From Candidatus Villigracilis affinis (GTDB taxonomy: Bacteria > Chloroflexota > Anaerolineae > Anaerolineales > Villigracilaceae): 64,000 bases of DNA. Shown piece after piece: positions 53,930-62,014 of this stretch (the stretch's first letter is position 1; each line of letters opens with the position of its first letter). The stretch lies in NCBI GenBank assembly GCA_016718275.1, contig JADKEA010000001.1, positions 1 to 64,000 of the forward strand. The letters are read 5' to 3'. Under the pieces are notes generated by a model. The model saw only the letters and a list, made by a program, of their open reading frames with translations. It was not told the origin of the DNA and searched no databases. The position numbers and the translations under genes are program-made.

Positions 53930-54931
53930 TTAACGCTTGTACTTTATCGGCGCCACATCCCGTTTTTTTTCATCTTTCATCTTTCTTTCCCTCGCATAAT
54001 AAAACGTCTCGCGCAATTGCGGCGTCACCAAACTCGTCTCGCGGTGACCCATGCGCGTGCCGTGGAATTGCATGGTGCGAAACCAAAAGATGGATGAAAT
54101 ATTTTTCAGCAAGGCCCGTTCACGCACAGCGTGCCAGAGGTCGCTGAGGATATTGGTGACAGTTAGACGCAGGAAGTCGTAAAAATTGAAATGCGCCTCG
54201 GGGTAAATTCTCCGCAGGGCCATCGCTTCGCGGCGATAACGGTTATAGACTCCGCGCGGCGTTTCGTTGTGGACGTGAATGATCTCGGCCTCGGCCACGT
54301 ATGTGATGGCATGTCCCTGCTCCTTGGCCCATTTGGCCCAAGCCAGATCTTCAAGACCTGTCAGCGTTTCGTCGTAATTATTCTTCTCCCACAGGCTTTT
54401 GCGGATCGCGGCATTGGCGTTGTTGCAAAAGGCAGTCTCCTGTTTTGGCTTGCTCACATCGGGATACCATTGATGAAAGATCTGCTGTTCGGAAAACTTC
54501 GCAAATTCGGGTCCGCGCTGTTTGCCGTAGGTGAGGGCAATGCTTTCATCTTGAAATGGACGCAGCAGAGTCTCCAACCAATCGGGATATACAGGATAGA
54601 CATGGGCACTGGCGATGACGACAAGCTCGCGCTTCGCTTCCTTAACCCCATAATTGAGCGAGCGTCCGAAAGTGAATTCTTCGGGACGGATTTTCACGAT
54701 TCGCACGCCGTATGATTCGGCGATGGCAACGGTCGAGTCCGTGGAACCTGAATCCACGAGGATGACATCCACATCTTTGATGGTCTGCTGTTTGATGCCT
54801 TCAAGCAAACGTCCGATGTGTTTTTCTTCGTTATAGGCGCGGATGACGATGGAGCAATTCATAGTGAATAGTGAATAGTGAATAGTGAAAGGGTTTTCTA
54901 TGACCTTCTCACCACTCACTATTCTTTTCAT
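53930..54931 (-). CDS. glycosyltransferase family 2 with a repeat-built N-terminus
   Basis: The conserved enzyme starts NCSIVIRAYNEEKHIGRLLEGI (from 54862) and continues VILVDSGSTDSTVAIA, SLNYGVKEAKRELVVIASAHVYP and GLEDLAWAKWAKEQGH, a typical GT2 plan of about 310 residues. The reading frame extends 23 codons upstream to 54931 through a heptamer repeat (FTIHYSLFTIHYSLF type). The upstream ATG overlaps the sulfotransferase stop and has AGGG before it, while the inner ATG has no ribosome-binding site, so the longer form is possible. Donor and acceptor are unknown. Confidence 0.85.
   Translation of the reverse strand: MKRIVSGEKVIENPFTIHYSLFTMNCSIVIRAYNEEKHIGRLLEGIKQQTIKDVDVILVDSGSTDSTVAIAESYGVRIVKIRPEEFTFGRSLNYGVKEAKRELVVIASAHVYPVYPDWLETLLRPFQDESIALTYGKQRGPEFAKFSEQQIFHQWYPDVSKPKQETAFCNNANAAIRKSLWEKNNYDETLTGLEDLAWAKWAKEQGHAITYVAEAEIIHVHNETPRGVYNRYRREAMALRRIYPEAHFNFYDFLRLTVTNILSDLWHAVRERALLKNISSIFWFRTMQFHGTRMGHRETSLVTPQLRETFYYARERKMKDEKKRDVAPIKYKR
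54861..54923. repeat. heptamer tandem repeat joining two genes
   Basis: Four perfect copies of ATAGTGA (54861-54888) are followed, about 28 bases on, by the complementary TCACTAT (54916-54922). The stretch supplies codons at the end of the sulfotransferase (KNSEW) and at the beginning of the GT2 gene. Confidence 0.85.
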
Positions 54932-55757
54932 ACCCTAACTTTATCAGCAAGTCGCCGCCAACTTTTTTGAATAACTCCTTATGCTCATCTGTGAAATATT
55001 TTTTCCACTCGCCTGTTTTGCCCGAGCGGAAGGTCGGAGACTTTTTCGGGTTGATGGATGTTTCGAGGGAATCAAGAATCAGTTGTCGGCTTGTTGGAAG
55101 CGGGGCGCGGCTGAGGAGATGGTCCATGATGCGGGTCAGAGTCGCGGCGCGGTCGTGAATCAAATCTTCGAAGTGAATCGTCAAAACTTCTTTTTGATCG
55201 AGCCAGCCGAGATAAGGCGCAAAGCGATCTGCGATATTCGAGAATTCGATATTTGCGTCGGGCCTGCCCAAAATGCTGACATTAAGCCGCGCGTTGAAAT
55301 CAGGCAGCGATTGATAATATTCGTGATGGACGTGACGGGCTTCCATATCGGTGACGTAGAAGACATGTGAAACCACCACATCACGCGGATCGCGGAAGAT
55401 GAAATACGGCGCGAACTTCGGCGAGCATACGCGGGTGATGGTTTCGGGCCTGGCAAAGAGGTGCGCGGAGGCAACGTCACGTGGGCGAAGTGAATCGAGC
55501 CAGTTGAGTGCCTGCTGTGGGTCGCGTTTTTTTCCGCTTTCGCCTTCGTATTCGGCATAAAAAGAATGCACGCGTTTTGCATACGGCGCGACATTGGCAA
55601 AGCCGAGTAAAATCTGGTCAAGCAGATGTGTTCCGCTTTTCGGAAAGGAAATACCGAGCAAAATGGGCAAGTCCGCGGGTTGAGAGGCGAAGCGGGCTCG
55701 CTGGATCTGTTTTTCGGTTTGGTAGAGAATTGCACGAAGTGATGATTTCAAAGCCAT
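54909..55757 (-). CDS. sulfotransferase (PAPS-dependent)
   Basis: The 282-residue sulfotransferase has all classical marks: SFPKSGTHLLDQILL (phosphosulfate loop, about residue 36), FRDPRDVVVSHVFY (3'-phosphate site, about 120-133) and SGKTGEWKKYF near the C-terminus (PAPS site). HFEDL holds a typical acidic residue. It resembles the eukaryotic-type cytosolic group more than the other two enzymes in this window. Its last residues (YEKNSEW) are encoded by the ATAGTGA repeat, and its stop lies inside the upstream extension of the following GT2 gene. Confidence 0.88.
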   Translation of the reverse strand: MALKSSLRAILYQTEKQIQRARFASQPADLPILLGISFPKSGTHLLDQILLGFANVAPYAKRVHSFYAEYEGESGKKRDPQQALNWLDSLRPRDVASAHLFARPETITRVCSPKFAPYFIFRDPRDVVVSHVFYVTDMEARHVHHEYYQSLPDFNARLNVSILGRPDANIEFSNIADRFAPYLGWLDQKEVLTIHFEDLIHDRAATLTRIMDHLLSRAPLPTSRQLILDSLETSINPKKSPTFRSGKTGEWKKYFTDEHKELFKKVGGDLLIKLGYEKNSEW

Positions 55758-55835
55758 GCAGGTATTTAACCACAAATTCGTTTTTGGCAGAGACGTAAAT
55801 GAATATTCAGGGTTATATAAGCCGAGGATAAAAAC

Positions 55836-56429
55836 TTGAAAAACACGATCTTCACCACCCCCGTCATTAGTCAGCTTCTGCGATTTCTGAGCAATTCAAT
55901 CATGCGCCTGATCGGCTGGAAAGTGGAAGGTACCCTGCCGAACCTGCCCAAGTACATCATCATCGGCGCGCCGCACACTTCAAACTGGGATTTTCTGCTG
56001 TTCCTTGCGACGATCTTCCATCTCAAAGTGGATGCGCGGTACATGGGCAAAGCCGAGTTGTTCCGCGGCCCGTTTGGCTGGTTCTTCTACTGGTGCGGCG
56101 GAATCCCCGTGGATCGCAAAAAATCGCAGGGACTCGTTGAGCAAATGGTGGAAGCCTGCAACAACTCAGACAAATTCATTCTGACCATTGCGCCCGAGGG
56201 CACTCGTCACAAAGTGAAAGAATGGAAGCGCGGTTTTTATCACATTGCCAAAGGCGCAGGGATTCCGATCATAATGGCAAAAGTGGATGGCAAAAAAAAG
56301 GCCATGTGCGTGGGCGAGGTCTTCCACCTCACCGAAGATATGGAAGCAGACATGCTGGCAATTCAGGATGCGTTCAAGGGGATGACTGGCATCAATCCGC
56401 GCAAGAAATACATCACACTGCAAAACTGA
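55836..56429 (+). CDS. 1-acylglycerol-3-phosphate acyltransferase-like (PlsC superfamily)
   Basis: The 197-residue protein begins at a TTG with GAGGA nine bases before. It has one hydrophobic N-terminal stretch and the acyltransferase motifs PHTSNWDFLL (His-x4-Asp, about residues 48-57), LFRGPFGWFFYWCGGIPVDR (motif II) and IAPEGTR (motif III, Glu-Gly-Thr-Arg). The length and the PHTSNWD form match a group of lysophospholipid or glycolipid acyltransferases. It transfers an acyl chain from acyl-CoA or acyl-ACP to a membrane lipid. It may be co-transcribed with the next gene, 13 bases on. Confidence 0.88.
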   Translation: MKNTIFTTPVISQLLRFLSNSIMRLIGWKVEGTLPNLPKYIIIGAPHTSNWDFLLFLATIFHLKVDARYMGKAELFRGPFGWFFYWCGGIPVDRKKSQGLVEQMVEACNNSDKFILTIAPEGTRHKVKEWKRGFYHIAKGAGIPIIMAKVDGKKKAMCVGEVFHLTEDMEADMLAIQDAFKGMTGINPRKKYITLQN

Positions 56430-56442
56430 TTCAAGGAAAATC

Positions 56443-56892
56443 ATGGTCATCGACAGGATCGAAAACGCCCCGTTATATTACGCCATCCATCCCAGATTCA
56501 AATCCGCGTTTGATTACATCCGCCAGATCGATATCAACGCCATCCCTGCGGGAAGGCATGAGATCGACGGCGAGAATATGTACGCGCTTGTTCAGGAATA
56601 CAACACCAAGTTGAAAGAAGAAGGAAAATGGGAAGCGCATCGCCGCTACATTGACCTGCAATATGTTGTGCAGGGCGCCGAGGGCATGGGCTACGCCAAT
56701 ATCCATCATCTGCAACAGGGTGACTACGATACGAACAAAGATTTCCTTCCGCTGTTTGGCGAAGGCGACCAAGTGGTATTGAAGAGCGGCTATTTTGTTC
56801 TGCTATTTCCAGAAGACGCCCATATGCCCGGCATGGCCATTGGAAACCCAAAACCGGCAAAGAAAGTGGTTATCAAAATAGCGGTCCAATAG
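56443..56892 (+). CDS. YhcH/YjgK/YiaL family protein
   Basis: The 149-residue cupin-like protein has EAHRRYIDLQYVVQGAEGMGYANI (about residues 64-87) and SGYFVLLFPEDAHMPGMAIG, with the metal-ligand residues Glu, His, Asp, His arranged as in this family. Members (EbgC, TabA, NanQ/YhcH) act on sugar anomers or sialic-acid metabolism. It may serve the CMP-sugar pathway suggested at 50046, but no direct link is seen. The start ATG has AAGGAAAAT upstream. Confidence 0.88.
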   Translation: MVIDRIENAPLYYAIHPRFKSAFDYIRQIDINAIPAGRHEIDGENMYALVQEYNTKLKEEGKWEAHRRYIDLQYVVQGAEGMGYANIHHLQQGDYDTNKDFLPLFGEGDQVVLKSGYFVLLFPEDAHMPGMAIGNPKPAKKVVIKIAVQ

Positions 56893-56976
56893 AATTTTCC
56901 CTTGAAGAAGTAAAAATAATAACGTTATTGTTGGCTTATTCTTTATTCAAAATTCAATCAACATTCGAGGTCATTC

Positions 56977-57834
56977 ATGAAAGAAGAACACCGCAGCAAC
57001 CTTGTTTATCCGCTCACCCGTTGGGTGGCAGGATTGGTCATTCCCTTTCTCGTTGTAGCCTTCATCATCTTATATTTTCTTCCAAACAACACAGCAACGC
57101 TGTTTGCATGGGAGATCAAACCGCCCATGACCGCCATGATGTTGGGCTCTGCCTACGCTGGCGGTATTTATTACTTCACGGGTGTGATCTTGACCCGTCA
57201 ATGGCACAGAATAAAAGTGGGGCTTATCCCTGTGACCATTTTCGCATCCATACTCAATGTGGCAACCATCCTGCACTGGGACAAATTCAACCACGGCACA
57301 CTTCCCTTCTTTGCATGGGTCTCCCTATATTTCACAACTCCATTCATCGTCTTCGGGCTGTGGCTGTGGAATCGCGGACAAGATACAAACCAGCCTGATG
57401 AAAGTGATGCAATCATACATCCTTTAATCCGCCTCGTGATCGGAGCCGTAGGTGCGACGACGCTTGCGATCGCCATATTTTTATTTTTGAATCCAAAGCT
57501 GATGATTCAGCTCTGGCCGTGGACTCTGACTCCGCTCACTTCCCGCGTTATGGCTGCGATGTTCTCCCTGCCGGGCATGGTGGGCCTGGGTATGGCAATG
57601 GACTCGCGCTGGAGTTCCGCGCAGATCATTTTGCAGTCTCAAGGATTTTCCATTTTGCTAATTCTAGTTGCGGTGATTCGGGACCGGGCTTCTTTCAACT
57701 GGTCAAACCCTGGAAGCTGGCTATTCTCAATCGGTCTTGCAGGGATGCTGGCAGGGATTGTCGTATTTCATGCTTATTTCAACAATTATCACAAAATGCA
57801 GAAGCAGCAACGCATAGAATCACCCTTGACTTAG
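56977..57834 (+). CDS. unknown membrane protein, eight helices
   Basis: The 285-residue protein has eight hydrophobic segments (about residues 14-34, 50-70, 80-100, 112-132, 155-178, 188-208, 215-235 and 245-265). WEIKPPMTAMMLGSAYAGGIYYF and WTLTPLTSRVMAAMFSLPGMVGLG are two similar halves (WExxPPMTAMMLG, WTLTPLTSRVMAAMF), suggesting an internal duplication of a four-helix unit. I know no function. Its stop overlaps the promoter of the MerR gene, so it belongs to a separate transcript. Confidence 0.75.
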   Translation: MKEEHRSNLVYPLTRWVAGLVIPFLVVAFIILYFLPNNTATLFAWEIKPPMTAMMLGSAYAGGIYYFTGVILTRQWHRIKVGLIPVTIFASILNVATILHWDKFNHGTLPFFAWVSLYFTTPFIVFGLWLWNRGQDTNQPDESDAIIHPLIRLVIGAVGATTLAIAIFLFLNPKLMIQLWPWTLTPLTSRVMAAMFSLPGMVGLGMAMDSRWSSAQIILQSQGFSILLILVAVIRDRASFNWSNPGSWLFSIGLAGMLAGIVVFHAYFNNYHKMQKQQRIESPLT

Positions 57835-57856
57835 AGTGCGCTCTAAGATGTACACT
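57826..57856 (+). promoter_or_regulatory. MerR-type promoter with 19-bp spacer and dyad
   Basis: TTGACT (57826-57831) and TACACT (57851-57856) are separated by 19 bases instead of 17. The spacer and -35 region contain the dyad CTTAGAG-TGCG-CTCTAAG. This is the standard layout for promoters twisted open by MerR-family activators. Confidence 0.85.
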
Positions 57857-57863
57857 AGGGGGT

Positions 57864-58259
57864 ATGGATATCCAAAAAGACAAACTCACCATTCAAGATG
57901 TCGCCGAAGCGACAGGGTTAAGTGCGCACACCCTGCGCTACTACGAACGTGTTGGGCTCATCCACCCGATCGGGCGTGAGGAGAATACACGCCGCAGCTA
58001 CACCGCAGACGATATCGGCTGGATCGAATTCCTCATGAAACTGCGTGCCACGGGCATGTCCATCAAGGACATGCAGCGCTATGCGGAACTTCAACGTCAG
58101 GGCGATGAAACGCTCCCCGAACGGGTGGAGATGTTGAAGTCGCTGCGCGGCAGCGTGGAAGCGCGCATTGACGAATTGAACGAACACTTGAAATTGGTAC
58201 GTTACAAGATCGAGATCTATTCACAGATCATCGAAGAAAAATCACTGGAAAAAGTATGA
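57864..58259 (+). CDS. MerR-family transcriptional regulator
   Basis: The 131-residue regulator has the winged-helix start LTIQDVAEATGLSAHTLRYYERVGLI (about residues 7-32), RRSYTADDIGWIEFLMKLRATGMSIKDM and a C-terminal coiled coil with ARIDELNEHLKLVRYKIEIY. No Cys pair for metal binding is seen, so it is not a metal sensor; related members respond to electrophiles or aldehydes and control aldo/keto reductases. Its own promoter has the expected dyad. The stop overlaps the first codons of the next gene (ATGA). Confidence 0.92.
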   Translation: MDIQKDKLTIQDVAEATGLSAHTLRYYERVGLIHPIGREENTRRSYTADDIGWIEFLMKLRATGMSIKDMQRYAELQRQGDETLPERVEMLKSLRGSVEARIDELNEHLKLVRYKIEIYSQIIEEKSLEKV

Positions 58260-58270
58260 AAGGAAAGCAA

Positions 58271-59247
58271 ATGATCACAACAAACTCACTTCAACGAACA
58301 CTAGGACGATCCGGACTTCAAGTCAGCGCAATGGGATTGGGCTGCTGGGCGATCGGCGGTCCGTGGAAATGGCTGGACGGACAAGGCGGCTGGGGCGACA
58401 TTGATGACAACGAATCGATCCGCGCGATCCAGCCGCACTCGATCTTGGCGTCAACTTCTTCGATACTGCCGCGAACTATGGCACAGGCCACAGCGAAAGG
58501 ATTCTGGGCCGCGCTCTCGCAGGCAAACGGGATAAGGCGGTCATCGCCACAAAATTCGGATTCGTCGTTGATGAAGCCAACAAACAAGTCACCATGCGCA
58601 AAGACGATCATCTTCAATACGTCCGCCAGGAATGCGAAGCCAGTCTGAAGCGTTTGAACATCGATGCGATCGACCTGTATCAATTGCATGTGTGGGATTA
58701 CCCTATCGAAAAAGTGCCTGCCATGGTGGATTTACTGGAATCACTCGTCAAGGATGGGAAGATCCGCCACTACGGTTGGAGCACGGACTCTGTAGAAGGT
58801 GCGCGTCTCTTTGCACAAGGAAAGCACTGCGCCTCCATTCAACATGACTTGAATGTGGTTCTTGATGCACCTGAAATGCTGAAAGTTTGCGAGGAATTAA
58901 ATCTCGCCAGCGTGAACCGCAGTCCACTGGCGCGCGGCGCGTTGAGCGGAAAATATGCCAAAGGCACTACCTTTCCTCAAAACGATGTCCGCAATGATGA
59001 GTGGTCAAAGGATCATTTCTTTGCACCCACCCTCAATCAACTGGATGCGATTCGCGAAATCCTCACCAGCAATGGCAGAACGCTGGTCCAGGGCGCGCTG
59101 GCATGGATCTGGGCGCGCAGTGAAAAGACTATTCCCATCCCTGGCTTCAAGACTGTGGCGCAGGTGGATGAAAATGCAAAGGCCATGCAATTTGGTCCGT
59201 TGACGGCTGAACAGATGAAAGAAATCGATTCGCTTCTGGGAAGATAA
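58271..59247 (+). CDS. aldo/keto reductase, one frameshift
   Basis: The enzyme reduces carbonyl compounds with NADPH in the (beta/alpha)8 fold. The start is placed at the ATG at 58271 with AAGGAAA before it. The first part reads GRSGLQVSAMGLGCWAIGG; after the break the frame continues LDLGVNFFDTAANYGTGHSERILG, with the catalytic Tyr in NYGTGHSE, IATKFGFV, LYQLHVWDYP and IPIPGFKTVAQVDENAKA. One base, probably a G, is missing near 58434. It belongs to the MerR-controlled transcript with the next reductase. Confidence 0.87.
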
Positions 59248-59260
59248 TCAACACGCTCAA

Positions 59261-59290
59261 GGCGGCGTCCTCGCCGCCGAGGACGGCGGC
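59261..59290. repeat. GC-rich imperfect palindrome
   Basis: CGTCCTCG (59266-59273), a four-base loop and CGAGGACG (59278-59285) form a perfect core stem with GC-rich flanks that pair partly. It lies between the two reductase genes. It resembles REP-type repeats; it may protect or pause the message. Confidence 0.6.
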
Positions 59291-59316
59291 AAGAGCAAAG
59301 TAACAAGGAGAACACA

Positions 59317-60258
59317 ATGAAGCTTCGTCCATTTGGAAATACTGGCATGAACGTCTCTGAGATTGGGCTTGGGGCGTGGCAGTTGGCAAACCCCGATTGG
59401 GGAATCAATGACAAGAATGAAGCATTGAAAATCGTACAGAAGTCGCTTGAGGCAGGATGCAATTTCTTCGACACCGCGCCAGGCTACGGCGGGGGAAGAA
59501 GCGAGGAACTTCTCGGTCAGGGATTAAAGTCCGTGCGCAAAGATATCATCCTCTGCACCAAGTTCAGTTATTACAATGAAGATCATAAGGGCGAATGGAA
59601 GGCAAAGCATGTTCGCTCTGTTCTTGAAGGAAGTTTCAAACGTCTGCAAACGGATTATGTTGACATTCTGCTATTGCACAACCCGCCGCGTGAATTGATG
59701 GATGGGAATGCATCGGCGGAGTTATATGCGGAGTTGCAAAAGCTGAAAGACGAAGGCAAGATTCGTGAATATGGTGTCTCGCTCGATTGGCGTATCGAAC
59801 TGGAAAATGTGTTGGATACGACCAAGAGCAAGGCCGCCGAGGTGTTCTTCAACGCGCTGTATCAGGAATGCCTGCCCGCTTTTTCGAAGGCGCAGGAACA
59901 GGGCATGGGACTGATCGTCAAAGTGCCACTGGACTCGGGCTGGCTTTCGGGGCGCTATCGCGGAAATCATAAATTCGATGATGTGCGCAGCCGCTGGTCT
60001 CCTGAAATATTGGCGCGCCGCAGCGACCTCGTTGAAAAATTCGCTGCACTTATACCTGAAGGAACCTCGATGGCTCATGCCGCACTGCAATTCGTTTTAG
60101 CTCAGCCGCAGGTTTCAACGGTCATCCCTGGCGCGAAGACAGTGGAGCAGGCGCTGGATAATTTTGCCGCCGCAGATAAACAATTGAGCAAGGAAACAGT
60201 TCAAGCCATGCGAGATCTGTGGACAAGGGAAATCGAAAGCAATCCATTGCCGTGGTAA
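59317..60258 (+). CDS. aldo/keto reductase
   Basis: This intact 313-residue aldo/keto reductase has LRPFGNTGMNVSEIGLGAWQLAN (about residues 3-25), FDTAPGYGGGRSEELLG with the catalytic Tyr, ILCTKFSYY, DYVDILLLHNPP and VSTVIPGAKTVEQALDN. It is the second gene behind the MerR regulator and is probably induced with the first. It is closer to the YdjG/YghZ-like bacterial group than to the first reductase. Ends before a strong terminator. Confidence 0.92.
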   Translation: MKLRPFGNTGMNVSEIGLGAWQLANPDWGINDKNEALKIVQKSLEAGCNFFDTAPGYGGGRSEELLGQGLKSVRKDIILCTKFSYYNEDHKGEWKAKHVRSVLEGSFKRLQTDYVDILLLHNPPRELMDGNASAELYAELQKLKDEGKIREYGVSLDWRIELENVLDTTKSKAAEVFFNALYQECLPAFSKAQEQGMGLIVKVPLDSGWLSGRYRGNHKFDDVRSRWSPEILARRSDLVEKFAALIPEGTSMAHAALQFVLAQPQVSTVIPGAKTVEQALDNFAAADKQLSKETVQAMRDLWTREIESNPLPW

Positions 60259-60261
60259 ACG

Positions 60262-60293
60262 ATAGAGCCGTCATCAAAAGATGGCGGCTCTAT
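60262..60293 (+). terminator. intrinsic terminator after the reductase operon
   Basis: A 14-bp stem (60262-60275 and 60280-60293, one G-T pair) with an AAAA loop is followed by a run of T. It starts four bases after the stop codon. Confidence 0.88.
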
Positions 60294-60342
60294 TTTTACG
60301 CATGTATATTTTTGAATTTGAGCGGAATGAATTCCACAAAGA

Positions 60343-61968
60343 TCATTCTTTTAGCAGAAAATCGCCATTCTGCAACACTCCGTCTTTAATCACCTTCAAC
60401 GACTCCGAACCGATCAACGTATCCAACTTAAATGATTTCAATCTTGCCTGTGTGGTACGGACGGATGGCTCAAGAAATTCTCCAAACGGCAAAGAAGTCT
60501 TATATAACTGGTAATACAAAAACCTGCGGGCATTACGCTTGAACTCAAGCGGGACATCAATCGAATCAACTGCCAAAAACTCTTTCACCTTTCTTCTTAC
60601 TTCATCAACCGTCTGCGGGAAGAACACTGTAGGATATTGCGTAAATCGCGCTTTACCCGCGCACAGCACTGCCGCGCCCATGATGGAAGCTTCGAGGCCG
60701 ATCGTGGAGTTGTAGATCATTACGAATTTGGATCTTTGAATCAACTCGTAGGAACTCAGCGTCTCACGCGGACTCACGAAAACGATATTCGCCTCTTTCT
60801 GGACTTCGCGGCTGGTTGCCCACCCCTCGACAGTTTCGCGGCTGGCTTTTCTCACCCGTGTTTCGTCGGGGTGCGCGCGGATGACAAACAACGTATCGCG
60901 ATTTTCGCGGGCGATCTCCAAAACCATATCCAACCAGTCGAACATGTCTTCGAAGACGGTGTTCGCATGCGGCTGACTGGTATCAAAAATGACATTGGTA
61001 AAGATTGGGACGATCTGCTTGAAACCAGCCGCCTTTTGCAAGAACGACTCGTCGAGCCCTTTCATATCCGCCCAAAATTTGATGCCCGCCATGGAAAAAT
61101 CACCTTGAAAGCGTTTGGCAAGATAAGCATCGAGTTTGGCGTTTTGAGCAGCGCTCATTTCAAATTCATCGGGAATATGGATCGGGTACGCTGTCGCTTC
61201 GCCTTCGGTGAAGTAGGCGGTGGCAGGCTGGAGTCCCACCTCGTGGGTGATGACGCGCAGTCCGCGCTTTTGGGCGATGTAGCGGGCGGTTGCCTCAGGG
61301 AAGAATTGCCCGTTGAAGACGATCACCGAACGTGGATTCGTTTCATCCAGAAGTTTTGAAAACTTCTGTGCCACATTCCACGCGGACAGAATGTATTCCC
61401 GCAAAAGATAGCGCGTCGATTCGTCATCATTCAAGTGATGGATTCGCAAAACCCATCTCAACCCAGGCAGGCACAAGGCGCCGAGAGGGATGTCTTGAAA
61501 ATTAAAAGTGGAAAGTTCGGGAACGGAAAGGGACGAGATGCGGGAAACAAGTTCGGGGTCACGGTCAAAACCAAACCAGCCAACCCTCGACGTTTGAACG
61601 TTTGAACGTTTCAACGTTTCAACGTTTTTGTACAACGCCTTCGACTGCATCACACACGACTTGCACGGCGGTTCTTTCTGTACGTTGTCACGATTGGTCC
61701 CAAGCACACAGTGACTCATGCCAGAGTTGCAGGCAAAATAAACCACGGGAATCCCCTGCAAGCGAAACGCCCACGAGGTCAGCAAATGAAATCCGCTGTT
61801 CCATGAGAGGTCATCGATGCCTGTGGAGGCTTTGAAGAAAACGACTGGCGCACCGTTCGGCTGTGGTTCTTTGCGGGCCACCTCACGCGCCACGGATGCG
61901 ATCTTGAGATTATTGAATCTGCGGACGAGTCCGCGCTTGATACGTTGGGTGAAAAATTCTTTCAGCAT
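60343..61968 (-). CDS. capsule-type glycosyltransferase-like protein with internal repeat
   Basis: The 541-residue protein has no membrane segment. It contains an early Cys cluster (YFACNSGMSHCVLG, then PPCKSCVMQS), a middle part FNGQFFPEATARYIAQKRGLRVITHEVG and a C-terminal GT-B-like part with FVIRAHPDETR, SSYELIQRSKFVMIYNSTIGLEASIMG and a late VDEVRRKVKEFL. The last parts resemble capsule/Kdo-type glycosyltransferases that use HPxE and ST-x-GLEA motifs. An octamer repeat (61591-61628) encodes KNVETLKRSNVQTS between the two Cys segments and the domain. The start is the ATG at 61968. Confidence 0.78.
   Translation of the reverse strand: MLKEFFTQRIKRGLVRRFNNLKIASVAREVARKEPQPNGAPVVFFKASTGIDDLSWNSGFHLLTSWAFRLQGIPVVYFACNSGMSHCVLGTNRDNVQKEPPCKSCVMQSKALYKNVETLKRSNVQTSRVGWFGFDRDPELVSRISSLSVPELSTFNFQDIPLGALCLPGLRWVLRIHHLNDDESTRYLLREYILSAWNVAQKFSKLLDETNPRSVIVFNGQFFPEATARYIAQKRGLRVITHEVGLQPATAYFTEGEATAYPIHIPDEFEMSAAQNAKLDAYLAKRFQGDFSMAGIKFWADMKGLDESFLQKAAGFKQIVPIFTNVIFDTSQPHANTVFEDMFDWLDMVLEIARENRDTLFVIRAHPDETRVRKASRETVEGWATSREVQKEANIVFVSPRETLSSYELIQRSKFVMIYNSTIGLEASIMGAAVLCAGKARFTQYPTVFFPQTVDEVRRKVKEFLAVDSIDVPLEFKRNARRFLYYQLYKTSLPFGEFLEPSVRTTQARLKSFKLDTLIGSESLKVIKDGVLQNGDFLLKE
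61591..61628. repeat. octamer tandem repeat inside a glycosyltransferase gene
   Basis: Two copies of CGTTTGAA and two of CGTTTCAA follow each other from 61591 to 61622, with a further CGTTT. The eight-base unit keeps an open frame over 24 bases at a time. It encodes a charged, likely disordered linker. Confidence 0.8.
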
Positions 61969-62014
61969 GGATTTTCTCGCCCCCAATCTTATCAGCAAAT
62001 CATTTGTTGCGGCA

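Noticed and set aside
57519..57863. MerR regulator as a longer fusion starting at 57519
   Set aside because: The upstream part is the shadow frame of the membrane protein gene, and the promoter with its dyad lies between it and the true ATG at 57864.
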